DNA of 64,000 nt from Gammaproteobacteria bacterium (GTDB lineage: Bacteria > Pseudomonadota > Gammaproteobacteria > Pseudomonadales > UBA5518): assembly GCA_016718385.1 (NCBI GenBank), contig JADKDK010000002.1:186001-250000 (forward strand), written 5' to 3'. Under the pieces are notes generated by a model. That model did not search any database, was not told the DNA's origin, and worked only from the letters and a program-made list of their open reading frames with translations. Below, piece after piece: positions 28,184 to 39,910 of the stretch (within the stretch, counting starts at the first letter, position 1; every line of letters begins with the position of its first letter). The position numbers and the translations under genes were made by a program.

Positions 28184-28999
28184 ATGAACCGAACCGCCTT
28201 CTTCATCTCCGACGGCACCGGCATCACGGCCGAGACCCTCGGCGAGGCGCTGCTCGCACAGTTCGAGGACGTGCGCTTCGAGTTCGTGCGCCTGCCCTAT
28301 GTCGATACCGAGGAACGCGCCCGCCACGCCGTGGCGCAGATCGACGCTGCCTTCGCGCGCGACGGGCATCGCCCGATCATCTTCGACACGATCATCGACC
28401 AGCGCCTGCGCCAGATCCTCGCCGCCTCGGCCGGCAGCATGTTCGACATCTTCACCACCTTCCTCGCGCCGCTGGAGCGCGCCATCGGCACCCAGTCGAG
28501 CTTCACGGTCGGGCGCTTCCACGGTCCGCAGAGCAGCCTGTACCACGCGCGCATCGAGGCCGTGCACTATGCGATGGCCAACGACGATGGAGCCAGCGGC
28601 AGCGAGTACCAGAAGGCCGACGTGATCCTGATCGGCGTCTCGCGCAGCGGCAAGACGCCCTCGTGCATCTACCTCGCGATGCAGTTCGGCGTGCACGCAG
28701 CCAATTACCCCATCACCGACGACGACCTGCAGTCGAATCGGTTGCCGGCATCGCTCAGCGCCCACCAGAACCGGCTGTTCGGACTCACGATAGACCCGGT
28801 GCGCCTGGCAGAGATCCGCCACGAACGCCGGCCCGGCAGCCGCTATGCCTCGCTCAGGCAATGCGAGGACGAGGTGCGCCAGGTCGAGGGGATGCTGCGA
28901 CGCAACCGCATCCCGTACCTGAACACCACGCGCATGTCGGTGGAGGAAATCGCGACGCGGATCATGATGGAAAAGGGTCTGCGCGGGCGCAAGGGATGA
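28184..28999 (+). CDS. ppsR: PEP synthase regulatory protein (bifunctional kinase/pyrophosphorylase)
   Basis: 271 residues. It starts MNRTAFFISDGTGITAETLG. The nucleotide loop GVSRSGKTPSCIYLA and the end NTTRMSVEEIATRIMME are typical of the DUF299 regulatory proteins. It inactivates PEP synthase by ADP-dependent phosphorylation of a threonine and reactivates it by Pi-dependent dephosphorylation. It is divergent from ppsA with an 88-bp gap that must contain both promoters. Confidence 0.96.
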   Translation: MNRTAFFISDGTGITAETLGEALLAQFEDVRFEFVRLPYVDTEERARHAVAQIDAAFARDGHRPIIFDTIIDQRLRQILAASAGSMFDIFTTFLAPLERAIGTQSSFTVGRFHGPQSSLYHARIEAVHYAMANDDGASGSEYQKADVILIGVSRSGKTPSCIYLAMQFGVHAANYPITDDDLQSNRLPASLSAHQNRLFGLTIDPVRLAEIRHERRPGSRYASLRQCEDEVRQVEGMLRRNRIPYLNTTRMSVEEIATRIMMEKGLRGRKG

Positions 29000-29006
29000 G
29001 GGGGTC

Positions 29007-29960
29007 TCAGCCCAGCAGTTGCATCGCCGCGCTGTAGGGGGTGATTTCGCCGCGCACCACGCGCGCTTCCAGCCGTGGCAGCTCGGCGCGCACGCGCGGG
29101 TCGGCACGAAAGCGCTGCTCCAGCATTTCGCCGATCAGCTTGCGCAGCCACTCGCCGTTCTGCCGCGCGCGCCGTGCCGCGAGCTCGCCGCTCGCCTCTC
29201 CGCCCTGGCGGTATTCGCCGATCATCTGCCACACCTCGGCGATGCCGCGCTTCTCGGCCGCCGAGCAGGTCGTGACGCGCGGCACCCAGAAGCCGCCGTG
29301 CGAGAGCAGGTTCATCGCGTTCTGGTAATGCTGGCGGGTGCGGTTGGCGAGCCCGAGGCTCTCGCCGTCAGCCTTGTTGATCACCAGCGCGTCGGCCAGT
29401 TCCATGATGCCGCGCTTGATACCCTGCAGTTCGTCGCCGGCGTTGGGCAGCATCAGTACCAGGAAGAAGTCGACCATGCTGGCGACCTCGTACTCGGACT
29501 GCCCCACCCCCACGGTCTCGACGATGATGACGTCGTAGCCCGCGGCCTCGCAGAGCAGCATGGTCTCGCGCGTCTTGTGCGCCACGCCCCCGAGCGCCCC
29601 CTGCGACGGCGAGGGCCGGATGAACGCCCCGTCCTCGCGCGAGAGAGTCTCCATGCGCGTCTTGTCGCCGAGGATACTGCCACCGGCCACGGGCGAACTC
29701 GGATCCACGGCCAGTACCGCCACGCGGTGACCCGCCGCGATAAGGTGTATGCCGAAGGCCTCGATGAACGTCGATTTGCCCACGCCCGGGATGCCGCTGA
29801 TGCCGACGCGGATGCTCCTGCCCGTGTGCGGCAGCAACGCCTCCAGCAGCCGCTGCGCCTCGGCGCGATGCTCGGCGCGCAAACTCTCCACCAGCGTGAT
29901 GGCCTTGGCCAGCGCGCGGCGGTTGCCTGCGCGCAGCGCCGCGGTGTCGATCACGGGCAC
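29007..29960 (-). CDS. meaB: Methylmalonyl-CoA mutase-associated GTPase MeaB
   Basis: 317 residues. Walker A GISGIPGVGKST, the DPSSPVAGGSILGDKTRM loop, IVETVGVGQSE and NKADGES are the MeaB/ArgK G3E-type GTPase motifs. MeaB loads and protects the adenosylcobalamin cofactor of the mutase encoded directly upstream (six-base gap). GTG 29960 is chosen; GTG 29954 is equally possible. It is the last gene of the propionate operon and ends 7 bases from the convergent ppsR stop. Confidence 0.95.
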   Translation of the reverse strand: MPVIDTAALRAGNRRALAKAITLVESLRAEHRAEAQRLLEALLPHTGRSIRVGISGIPGVGKSTFIEAFGIHLIAAGHRVAVLAVDPSSPVAGGSILGDKTRMETLSREDGAFIRPSPSQGALGGVAHKTRETMLLCEAAGYDVIIVETVGVGQSEYEVASMVDFFLVLMLPNAGDELQGIKRGIMELADALVINKADGESLGLANRTRQHYQNAMNLLSHGGFWVPRVTTCSAAEKRGIAEVWQMIGEYRQGGEASGELAARRARQNGEWLRKLIGEMLEQRFRADPRVRAELPRLEARVVRGEITPYSAAMQLLG

Positions 29961-29965
29961 GCGCC

Positions 29966-32122
<2,157 letters not shown>

Positions 32123-32242
32123 TGTCTGCTGCTCCTTGACTCCGATGCCCGGACGGCATCGCCTAGGGGGCGGAGTTTAGCGGTGCAACGAGGTGGTCTC
32201 AACGGCAAATGGGATGCACGATGCACGGCTCGTGCGCGGAGC

Positions 32243-34525
32243 TCACGCAGCCCCGGCCTGCTGGCGCAGGCTGATGGCGATGCACTCCATGGTGCGCTCG
32301 ATCAGCGCACTCTCCTCGATGACGCGCCACTCGCCGCTCTGCAGCGCGTAGGCGAACACCTTGCGCGGTTGTTCGCGCACGAGCCTTCCCAGGCGGTCGC
32401 AGAACAGGAACATCCGGGTGTCGTCGACGCGCACCGACAGCTTGCAACGCCGCGCCGTCCCGCTCCTCTTGTCCGTGTACTCGAACCACGTCCCGATCGG
32501 CATGGTATCGACGCGCTGGAGGGACTCGAACATCAGCACCCCGGGCGGCGGTTCGGCGACCGCTTCGGACTCGGGCGCTGGCGCCGGGCTGCGCGGCGCG
32601 ATCATCGGGGGTGGCTGGATCCTCGCGCGCTCGATGGGCACCACCACCGTCGCGGGGTCCTGTACCGGCTGCGCCAGGAGCTTGCGGTGAACGTCCCGGA
32701 TGACGTCAACCCGCGCCTGCGCGTCCTCGGTATGACTCTGCGTCAGTGCCAGGGCCGCCTCGAGGCGCTGGTAGAGTTGCGCAAGCCCTCGCGCCAGCGC
32801 GCCGCGGGCGAGTGCGTTGGGGGGCGCGGCAACCGAGCGCACGAGATCCTCCATCAGGCTGACCGCATCGCTCCATTCGGCGCTGTCCGTCCCCTTGCGC
32901 AGGTACAGCAGCTGCAGCACGCGTTGCCAGTCGCTGGCGAAGAAGTCGAGCACCGCCACGGGCAGCGCGACGCCGTCCAGGCGCTGCTTCATGAGCTCGT
33001 GCACGGCGTCGCGCGCAGCCGCGAGTCGCCCATCGGCAACCGCCTTCTCGCGGGTGCGGCGCTCGATCTTGACTGCGCGCTGTTCGGCGAGCGCGATGCA
33101 GTCCGTCAGCTCTTCGAGCGCGCGGGCGAACGCCGCGCTGCCCGCGCTTGCGTTCGCAGCCAACCCCTCGACCAGCCCCGTCATCTGCCCGAGCAGCAAG
33201 TCCTGCTCACCCGCGGTGTGAGAGTCCCAGCCCCTGCCCGCGCGCGCCATCGCATTGATCAGCCGCCGCGCCGGGTGGCCGTGGTCGGCGAAGAATCCCC
33301 GGTCGAGCAGCGCGACCTTGAGGATCGGCAACTGCAGCCTGGATATCAGCGCCTGGATCGCGGGCGGAAGATCAGCGTCCTGCGCGATCGTATCGAAGAT
33401 CATCGTGACGATATCCAGGATGTCACCCTCGAGCGCCTCGAGGCCGAGCCGCCCGTGGCTGGCGGCAATCATGCCGATGGCGCCGCGGATGTCGGTCGGC
33501 GGCCGGCTAGCCGCGTCCAGCCATCCTGACTCGGCCTGCACGTCGGAAATCATCGCGACCAGCTGAGGGGCGGTCAGCGGCGCCGAGCCCTGCTCGGCCG
33601 GCATCGGCACGTCCGCCGCGAACAGCAACGGCGTCGCGCCGCCCCGCACGCGGTGCAGCAATCCCGAGAGTTCGCTGAACGCCGCGACCGCATTCGCGCT
33701 CGCCGCGTCGGGTCCAGCGGTACCGACCCGCGTGCCGCCGTTGCCGGCAGCGTCCGCGGCCGGCATCCCGGGCGCTCGGACCGCCGGGAAGCTGTCCGCG
33801 CGCGATGGCGCTGCGGACAGTTCCGGAGAGCGCTCCGTCAGCGGTGTCCTTTGCCGTTGGCGCGCGCGCACGAGGGCGAATTCCGGGAGTACCCGGGCGT
33901 CGATCAGCACCTGGTTCGAGCTGCGGTAGAAGCCATCGAGGTGCCCGAGCACGTGCACGTCGAACTGCCGGCAGAGGAGCTGCAGGCACTTGATGTCCGC
34001 TTGCAGCTGTTCGCAGGCACCGAGGAAGGTCTGCGCGATGCGCCCCGGATCGAGCGGGTTGTCCTGGGCCCTGAAATCCCGGGGCGCGATCGCCAGCATG
34101 CGCTCGTGCAGCTGCTCCAGCGCCGAGCGCCACTCGTTGCGCACCCGCGCAACGCCACCGGAAACCAGCAGCTGCCTCTCGATCTGCTCCTGTGCCACAA
34201 GCTCCAGCGCGGCCGCGTCGCCGGGAGCACCGTCAAGTTCCGGCTGCCGCAGGCGGGTGAATTCGCTCGTGATGCGGGCCGCGAAGTCCGCCATTACCGC
34301 GGATTTCTTGGCGCTCAGCTCGCGTCGGAACTCCAGCAGGCGCTGCTCGTCGTACGTGCTGGAGGCATTGTTCGCCAGCTCGAGAAATACATTCTCGCAG
34401 GCACCGAATGTGCGCTCGAGCAGCGGCGCGAGCGATTGGCAACTCGCTGCCGCCAGCGAGCCCAGCAGCGACGCGCGCTCCGGCGAGTCCCGGCTCGTCG
34501 CCACCCAATCCAGCCGTCCATCCAT
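32243..34525 (-). CDS. DUF1631 family protein
   Basis: 760 residues, mostly alpha-helical. The N-terminal region has LEFRRELSAKKSAVMADFAA and PLDPGRIAQTFLGACEQLQA. The C-terminal region has MLMFESLQRVDTMPIGTWFE-like sequence, RRCKLSVRVDDTRMFLFCDR and LGRLVREQPRKVFAYALQSG, the pattern of DUF1631 proteins, whose tail recalls a PilZ-like barrel. Function is unknown; a link to cyclic-di-GMP has been suggested only by the fold resemblance. It is sometimes misnamed thymidine phosphorylase. It lies between the epimerase and mutase genes, with 105- and 120-bp gaps, so it may have its own promoter. Confidence 0.85.
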   Translation of the reverse strand: MDGRLDWVATSRDSPERASLLGSLAAASCQSLAPLLERTFGACENVFLELANNASSTYDEQRLLEFRRELSAKKSAVMADFAARITSEFTRLRQPELDGAPGDAAALELVAQEQIERQLLVSGGVARVRNEWRSALEQLHERMLAIAPRDFRAQDNPLDPGRIAQTFLGACEQLQADIKCLQLLCRQFDVHVLGHLDGFYRSSNQVLIDARVLPEFALVRARQRQRTPLTERSPELSAAPSRADSFPAVRAPGMPAADAAGNGGTRVGTAGPDAASANAVAAFSELSGLLHRVRGGATPLLFAADVPMPAEQGSAPLTAPQLVAMISDVQAESGWLDAASRPPTDIRGAIGMIAASHGRLGLEALEGDILDIVTMIFDTIAQDADLPPAIQALISRLQLPILKVALLDRGFFADHGHPARRLINAMARAGRGWDSHTAGEQDLLLGQMTGLVEGLAANASAGSAAFARALEELTDCIALAEQRAVKIERRTREKAVADGRLAAARDAVHELMKQRLDGVALPVAVLDFFASDWQRVLQLLYLRKGTDSAEWSDAVSLMEDLVRSVAAPPNALARGALARGLAQLYQRLEAALALTQSHTEDAQARVDVIRDVHRKLLAQPVQDPATVVVPIERARIQPPPMIAPRSPAPAPESEAVAEPPPGVLMFESLQRVDTMPIGTWFEYTDKRSGTARRCKLSVRVDDTRMFLFCDRLGRLVREQPRKVFAYALQSGEWRVIEESALIERTMECIAISLRQQAGAA

Positions 34526-34629
34526 GCGATCGCTGCTCCTGTCCCCGGCCGGAAAATTCTAGACCGGTGCGGATGCCCGAGGCGTGGAGGGCGTCACAGC
34601 TTGCGCAATCCCTGCGCCGCACGGGCTCA

Positions 34630-35040
34630 TCAATGACCGGCGGGCGGCTGGCTCAGCTCGATCAGCACGCCATCGCAGCTCCTGGGGTGGATGAAGATCA
34701 CGCGGCAGTCGTGCGCGCCCGGACCCGGCTCCTCGCTCAGGAACTGGTAGCCCTTTGCCTTCAGTCGTGCCACGTCGGCATCGATGTCGTCGCTGCGAAA
34801 ACACAGGTGGTGGATGCCGCCCGGCTTCTTCTCGAGGTACTTCGCGATCGGCCCTTCGCCGCGCAGCGGGTGCACCAGCTCGATGCTGGTCGGCGGCAGC
34901 GGGAAGAAGGCCGTGGTGGTGCGCGCGGACTCGACGTCCTCCGTGCCCTCGTACTGCAGGCCGAAGTCCTCGAGGAAGCGGCGGATCGCGCGCTCCAGGT
35001 CGGGCACGGCGATAGCGATATGGTCCAGCCCCGTGATCAT
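34630..35040 (-). CDS. mce: Methylmalonyl-CoA epimerase
   Basis: 136 residues of the vicinal oxygen chelate fold: MITGLDHIAIAVPDLERAIR with the first metal histidine, SIELVHPL, PGGIHHLCFRSDDIDADVAR with the second histidine, and DGVLIELSQP with the last glutamate. It epimerises (S)- to (R)-methylmalonyl-CoA between the carboxylase and the mutase. The start overlaps the carboxylase stop (ATGA), so the two are translationally coupled. Confidence 0.94.
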   Translation of the reverse strand: MITGLDHIAIAVPDLERAIRRFLEDFGLQYEGTEDVESARTTTAFFPLPPTSIELVHPLRGEGPIAKYLEKKPGGIHHLCFRSDDIDADVARLKAKGYQFLSEEPGPGAHDCRVIFIHPRSCDGVLIELSQPPAGH

Positions 35041-37946
35041 GCCGTTACCTCCAGCGTGGCCAGGAATCCGGCGGTTGCCGCAACGCGGCGCTCGCGCACC
35101 TCCTCGGGCGTTTCCTCGACGATGCGCTCGTCGGGCACGACCTTGAACAGCGGCTGCCCCTTCTTGATGATCACGCCCTCGCCCGCGACCAGCACCTTCT
35201 CGATCGTGCCGCTGAACGGAGCGTAGATCTTGTTGAACATCTTCATCACCTCGACGATGTAGAGCGGATCGCCCTGCTCGAAGTGCTGTCCCTCCTCCAC
35301 GAAGGCCGGCGCGCCCGGCGCCTCGCGCGGATAGAACATGCCGCCGCTCGCGGCGAGGATCTCGTCCGATTTGGCCGCCGGCGGCGGTACCAGCACCTTT
35401 GCCATCTCGGCCTGCAGTTCGGGGTCGAGCAGCTGCTCCGGGATGTGGATGCTGAGGTCCGGGTTCACGCTGAGCCCGAAGAACTCCGTCTGCTGCGCCA
35501 CGAAGGGCAACACCAGCAGCAGTTCGGTCGCGGCCTGGTAGCCCGCGTGCGCCGCGCGCACCGCCGGCCAGGTCTGCGCCGACACCCCCGGCGGCGCCTT
35601 CGTCTGCGCCAGGAACTGCACCGTCGAGGCCCAGTCCGAGGTCCCCGCGAGTTCGCGCACGGAGCCATAGAAGGCCAGTGCGTTCTCGAGAACGGCGTTG
35701 TCGTGGTCCCAGATCATGTACGCCGGCGGCGTCGATTCGCTGAAGTCCATGTTCAGGTAGTGGTAGGTCTCCGACAGCAACTCGATCGGGTTGCGCCGGA
35801 ACGCCACCTTGCCCTCGGCAAAGCTGAAGCCGTCGCGCCAGCGGCTGAGCCAGCCGGCCAGCATGTGCGGCTCGGCAAAGAGCTTCTGGATCGGGCGCAG
35901 CAACAACGTCTGCTTGCGGTCGATGCACTCGGCGAGCGCCTTGCGCTCGCCGGCGTCCTTGACGCCCGCGAGGCGGTGCCTGCGCAGCTGCGCCAGCGCG
36001 TGGTCGAGGTCGATGCGGCTCGCCTTCTCGCGCAGGCGCCCGACTGCCGTGAGGTAAGGCAGGATGAAACGCGTGGTGGGGCGCGCATTGATGTTGGCGC
36101 CGATGAACCAGTTCACGAGGCCGTAGTGGAACTCGAGGTTGGTCGCGAGATCCTTGCCCGAGAGCTGCGTGACGCGCAGGATCTCCGCGAGGCGCTGGTA
36201 GCTGTCGAGGCGGTCGTTGCCGACCGTGAGCAGCAGCGCGATGTTCGAGTCGTACGCCCCGGCCAGCGTGTAGGCCATGAACACGTCGGTGTCGGGGTTG
36301 TGCAGGCTGATGCCCTGGTCGTCGCGTATCTCGCCCTCGATCGCGTTGGACCAGTTGCGGATGATGCCCCCGGCGTGGGGGTGCAAGGCCTGGTTGGTCG
36401 CGTTGAGGCGCGCCTCGACGGAGGCATTGTTGCGGTGCACGCGATCGGGCTTCGGCATGCGCGTCCCGTGCCGCGCCAGCAGCACCATCGCCTCGACCAG
36501 CGACTCGACCACGAAGCTGTCGTCAGGGTCGTCGGGGTTGCTGAAGCGCAGGCCATAACAGAGCTCGGTGACGCGGTGCTCCACCTGGATACGCGTGTTC
36601 ATCTCCATGAAGAAGTGATGGTCGCGCTCGACGATGCACTCGAAGGTCGAGACCGAGTCGAGACCGACCGCCGCGCCGAAGCGCGCGGCTTCGTCCTCCA
36701 TGCGGCGCAGGATCGCGAGGTCGCTCTGCAGCACCTTCGCCTCCTCGGCGCGGCCGCCGGCCCCGGCGCGCTCGATGGCGAGCGCCAGCTCCTCCTCGGT
36801 CACCGAGACCTCGAGCAGCTTCTGCTCGTGCATCTGCAGCGAGCAGTCGCGCCCGCCGAGCGTGGTGGCCCAGACACCGTTGCCGATCACCTGGATCTCC
36901 TGGTGACGCGTGGTCTCGATGTTCAGCTCGATCAGGATGTTCTTGTTGTCGCCGACCCCGGTGGCCTTGACCTCGGCGAGGATCTCGCGCGCGCGCTCGG
37001 GCGCACGCGCCGCGGCCTTCGCGATGCGCTCCCCGGGCGTCTTGCCCTCGAAGGCCTCCGGCGATGCGAGGATGCGCTGGCCCTTGCCGCCACCGCCGCC
37101 GATCGCCTTCAGGCGAACGCGGTTCTGCGGGTACCTCGTGTACATCTCGGCGACGCGCTTCTCGAGCTGGATACACATCTCCTCGACGCTGAACAGGTCC
37201 ATGCCCTTGCGATAGGCGGCGTTGAGCACCGCGTCGGCCTGCGCCTCGAGCGGGTTGGCGGCGGCGAACACCGCGTCGTCCAGCCCGAGCTTCTCGGCTT
37301 CGGCCAGCGCACGCAGCGCGGCCGTGTCCGGGAACTTCGCGAGCAGCGTCAGCGCCGTGACGTTGTCGATGCCCGGCGTCACGCTGACGCCCACGGCGAG
37401 CGCGGTGCGCTTGGCCTCGTCCTTGAAGCCGGCGCCGCGCACGGTGCGGCTGCACGGCCCGATGAACGTGAGGCCGGCCTCCTCGATCGCCTTCACCAGC
37501 TCCTCGTCCTCGGACATGAAGCCGTAGCCGGCAAAGATGGAGTCGTAGCCGTTGTCCTTCGCGATCGCGATGATCTGGCGGATGCGCTGCGTGCGCTCCT
37601 CCTTGCTCGCGCCCGTGTAATCGGGCACGCGGTGCACGCGGTCGGGGTCGGTCAGCGTGCGCAGTTCGGGCGCCAGCGCGTTGGTATAGACGATGGAGTC
37701 CTTCTCGGAGAGCAGGATGCCGTAGCCATGGATGCCCATCTCGTCGAAGACGTCCATCGCCTCGCGGCGGATCGGCCCCCGGCAGATGATCAGCGGGCGC
37801 ATGTCCTCGCAGGCAAAGCTGCGGACCCAGCTCGAGGCGCTGTGCCCGAGCCGGCGGTTGCGATGCACCAGGGGATTGTTCAGGTAGTAGTCGTTGCTGC
37901 TGCGCACTGTTTTGTATTCCGCGAAGATGGCTGGAAAGTGGCTCAA
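35037..37946 (-). CDS. Long biotin carboxylase/biotin carrier fusion of acyl-CoA carboxylase
   Basis: 969 residues. Biotin carboxylase N-domain (IFAGYGFMSEDEELVKAIEE, GLTFIGPCSRTVRGAG), ATP-grasp glycine loop (RLKAIGGGGGKGQRILASPE), FMEMNTRIQVEHRVTEL and a C-terminal carrier domain with the biotinylated lysine near residue 902 in VEVMKMFNK. Two features are unlike AccC or PccA: about 70 extra residues between the N-domain and the ATP-grasp loop, and a roughly 250-350-residue helical linker before the carrier domain. Overlaps the carboxyltransferase stop and the mce start by ATGA, so it is the alpha part of this carboxylase. The propionyl-CoA preference is inferred from the operon. Confidence 0.88.
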   Translation of the reverse strand: MSHFPAIFAEYKTVRSSNDYYLNNPLVHRNRRLGHSASSWVRSFACEDMRPLIICRGPIRREAMDVFDEMGIHGYGILLSEKDSIVYTNALAPELRTLTDPDRVHRVPDYTGASKEERTQRIRQIIAIAKDNGYDSIFAGYGFMSEDEELVKAIEEAGLTFIGPCSRTVRGAGFKDEAKRTALAVGVSVTPGIDNVTALTLLAKFPDTAALRALAEAEKLGLDDAVFAAANPLEAQADAVLNAAYRKGMDLFSVEEMCIQLEKRVAEMYTRYPQNRVRLKAIGGGGGKGQRILASPEAFEGKTPGERIAKAAARAPERAREILAEVKATGVGDNKNILIELNIETTRHQEIQVIGNGVWATTLGGRDCSLQMHEQKLLEVSVTEEELALAIERAGAGGRAEEAKVLQSDLAILRRMEDEAARFGAAVGLDSVSTFECIVERDHHFFMEMNTRIQVEHRVTELCYGLRFSNPDDPDDSFVVESLVEAMVLLARHGTRMPKPDRVHRNNASVEARLNATNQALHPHAGGIIRNWSNAIEGEIRDDQGISLHNPDTDVFMAYTLAGAYDSNIALLLTVGNDRLDSYQRLAEILRVTQLSGKDLATNLEFHYGLVNWFIGANINARPTTRFILPYLTAVGRLREKASRIDLDHALAQLRRHRLAGVKDAGERKALAECIDRKQTLLLRPIQKLFAEPHMLAGWLSRWRDGFSFAEGKVAFRRNPIELLSETYHYLNMDFSESTPPAYMIWDHDNAVLENALAFYGSVRELAGTSDWASTVQFLAQTKAPPGVSAQTWPAVRAAHAGYQAATELLLVLPFVAQQTEFFGLSVNPDLSIHIPEQLLDPELQAEMAKVLVPPPAAKSDEILAASGGMFYPREAPGAPAFVEEGQHFEQGDPLYIVEVMKMFNKIYAPFSGTIEKVLVAGEGVIIKKGQPLFKVVPDERIVEETPEEVRERRVAATAGFLATLEVTA

Positions 37947-39671
37947 TGGAACTCGCGCTGGACGCCGGCGAACGGCTCCGGCGTGTAGTGTCCGAGGTGG
38001 AACAGGAGGTTCTCCGCGATGACCTTGCGCAGCTCCGAGGGCATCACGATCTGCGAGATCGAGCCGAGGCTCAACGCCTCGTTCGGGTTCATCAGCTCGC
38101 GCTCGTAGCGGGTCGCGAGCGCCGCTTCGCTCTCCTTGACCCAGGCATCGACGTGGCGTTTAGCCACGACGGTTGCTTCTTCCTCGGCCATGCCGGCTTC
38201 GCGCAGGTTCTTCAACTCCGCCGCGAGGCGCTCCTGGCGCTGGCCGCGGATCGCGCGCAGCTCGTCCTTGTAGACGAACTCCACGCCCGCCGGCCCCATC
38301 ACGGCCGCGCGCGTGGTCGGCAGCGCGATCACGAAATCCGCGCCGGTCGGGTAGTTGTTGTACGAGGCGTAGGCGCCGCCGAAGGCATTGCGCAGGATCA
38401 CCAGGAAGCGCGGCGTGCGCAGGTCGACGATCGCATCGAGCATCGCGCGGCCGGCCTGTACGATGCCGCCGGTCTCCTGCTCGCGTCCCGGGCAGGAAGC
38501 CCGTGGTGTCCTCCATGAAGACCACCGGGATGTTGTAGAGGTTGCAGAAGCGGATGAAGCGCGCGTTCTTGTAGGCCGCGGCGATGTCGATCTGCCCCGA
38601 TGCCACGGCGCTGTTGTTGGCGACGAAGCCCACCACCTGCCCGCCCATGCGGCCGAAGGCCGTGATCGTGTTGCGCGCGCGCTCGGGCTGCACTTCCATG
38701 AAGTCGCCGTGGTCGCAGATCTGCTGGATGATGATGCTGACGTCGAAGGGCGTGTTGAAGCCGGTCGGCGAGTTGAAGGCCTTCTTCAACAGGATGTCGA
38801 TGTCCCATGTCTTGCGGTCGACCGGGTCCGAGGTGGGCTGGTAGCGCGCCAGCTCCGCGTTGTTGTTCGGGATGTAGTTCAGGATCTCGCGCACCTTGCG
38901 CAGCGCGCTCACCTCGTCCTCCACCACGAAGTCCGTGACACCCGACTGCGAGTGCACGTCGGGTCCGCCGAGCTCGTCCGGCGTGACGTCCTCGCCGAGC
39001 ACCGACTTGACCACGCCCGGGCCGGTGAGGCCGAAGAAGGTCCCCCGCGGCTGGATCACGAAGCTGCCCTGGCGCGGCAGGTAGGAGCCGCCGCCGGCAT
39101 TGAAGCCGAACATGCACATGATGCTGGGCACCACGCCGCTGATCTTGCGCAGCGCCGTGAAGGCCTCGGCGTAGCCGTCGAGGCCGCCCACGCCCGCCGG
39201 CACGTAGGCACCGGCGCTGTCGTTCATCCCGACCAGCGGTATGCGACGCTTGCCGGCGAGCTCGAACAGGCGCGCGAGCTTGCGGCCGTTGGTGGCGTCC
39301 ATGGAGCCAGCGCGAACCGTGAAGTCGTGGCCGTAGATCGCCACGTCCCGGCCCTTCACCTTGATGAGCGCGGTGACCAGGGATGCGCCGTCGAGGTTCT
39401 CGCCCCAGTTCTGGAACAGCACCGTGGGTTCGCCGTCGGCGAGCACCTGGATGCGCTCCCAGATCGTCATGCGGTCCTTCTGGTGCTGGCGTTCGATGTT
39501 GACGACCCCGGCGGCGCGACGCGGGCGCTGCTGCAGCGCGTAGCCGGCGGCGAGCGTCTGCTCGTAGAGCCCGGGCTGGTAACCGATCTGTCCCGGGACC
39601 ACGAACTCGAGGTCTTCCTCCGTGCCGAAGGGGTTCGCCAGGGAGTATCCCGCGCTGTTCTCGTTGCTCAT
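37943..39671 (-). pseudogene. Carboxyltransferase subunit of acyl-CoA (propionyl-CoA) carboxylase, one frameshift
   Basis: About 575 residues. The two crotonase-like halves are seen: AIYGHDFTVRAGSMDATNGR, PLVGMNDSAGAYVPAGVGGL and MFGFNAGGGSYLPRQGSFVI in the first, and IPVVFMEDTTGFLPG, RNAFGGAYASYNNYPTGADF and AVMGPAGVEFVYKDELRAIR in the second. One extra G near 38492 separates FLPG from REQETGGIVQAG. All conserved residues are otherwise present, so a sequence error is likely in an otherwise active gene. It transfers CO2 from biotin to the acyl-CoA. First gene of the minus-strand propionate operon. Confidence 0.9.
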
Positions 39672-39840
39672 CTAGCAATGCCTCTCGGGTGTCTGATTCG
39701 TGCACACGGGCACCGCGCGCAGGACCAGAGAGCCTCGCGCAGGCGATACGCCGCAAGTTTGCCATGCACCGCCCCGCCGCGCTCAGCCCCGTATGCAGGG
39801 GCGTTGCCGCGGCGCAATGCACCTGCGGGGTTAAAAAACC

Positions 39841-39869
39841 GCGACATATTAATGACTTAGCGCTATGAT
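39841..39869 (+). promoter_or_regulatory. Candidate pabB promoter, overlapping the divergent carboxylase promoter
   Basis: GCGACA at 39841-39846 and TATGAT at 39864-39869 are 17 bases apart. The -35 is weaker than on the other strand. Overlap means the two operons may compete for RNA polymerase. Confidence 0.35.
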
Positions 39870-39874
39870 ATCAA
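39846..39874 (-). promoter_or_regulatory. Probable sigma-70 promoter of the carboxylase operon
   Basis: On the minus strand, TTGATA (39874-39869) and TAATAT (39851-39846) are separated by exactly 17 bases, a strong match to -35/-10 spacing. Transcription would start about 170 bases before the carboxyltransferase ATG. This region overlaps a candidate promoter for the divergent pabB. Confidence 0.5.
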
Positions 39875-39910
39875 TAGTTTTGACAGGCAGTGGCACGGGA
39901 ATATTCGAGC

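Noticed and set aside
35283..37988. Long plus-strand open frame opposite the biotin carboxylase
   Set aside because: Antisense shadow of a gene with clear catalytic motifs on the minus strand.
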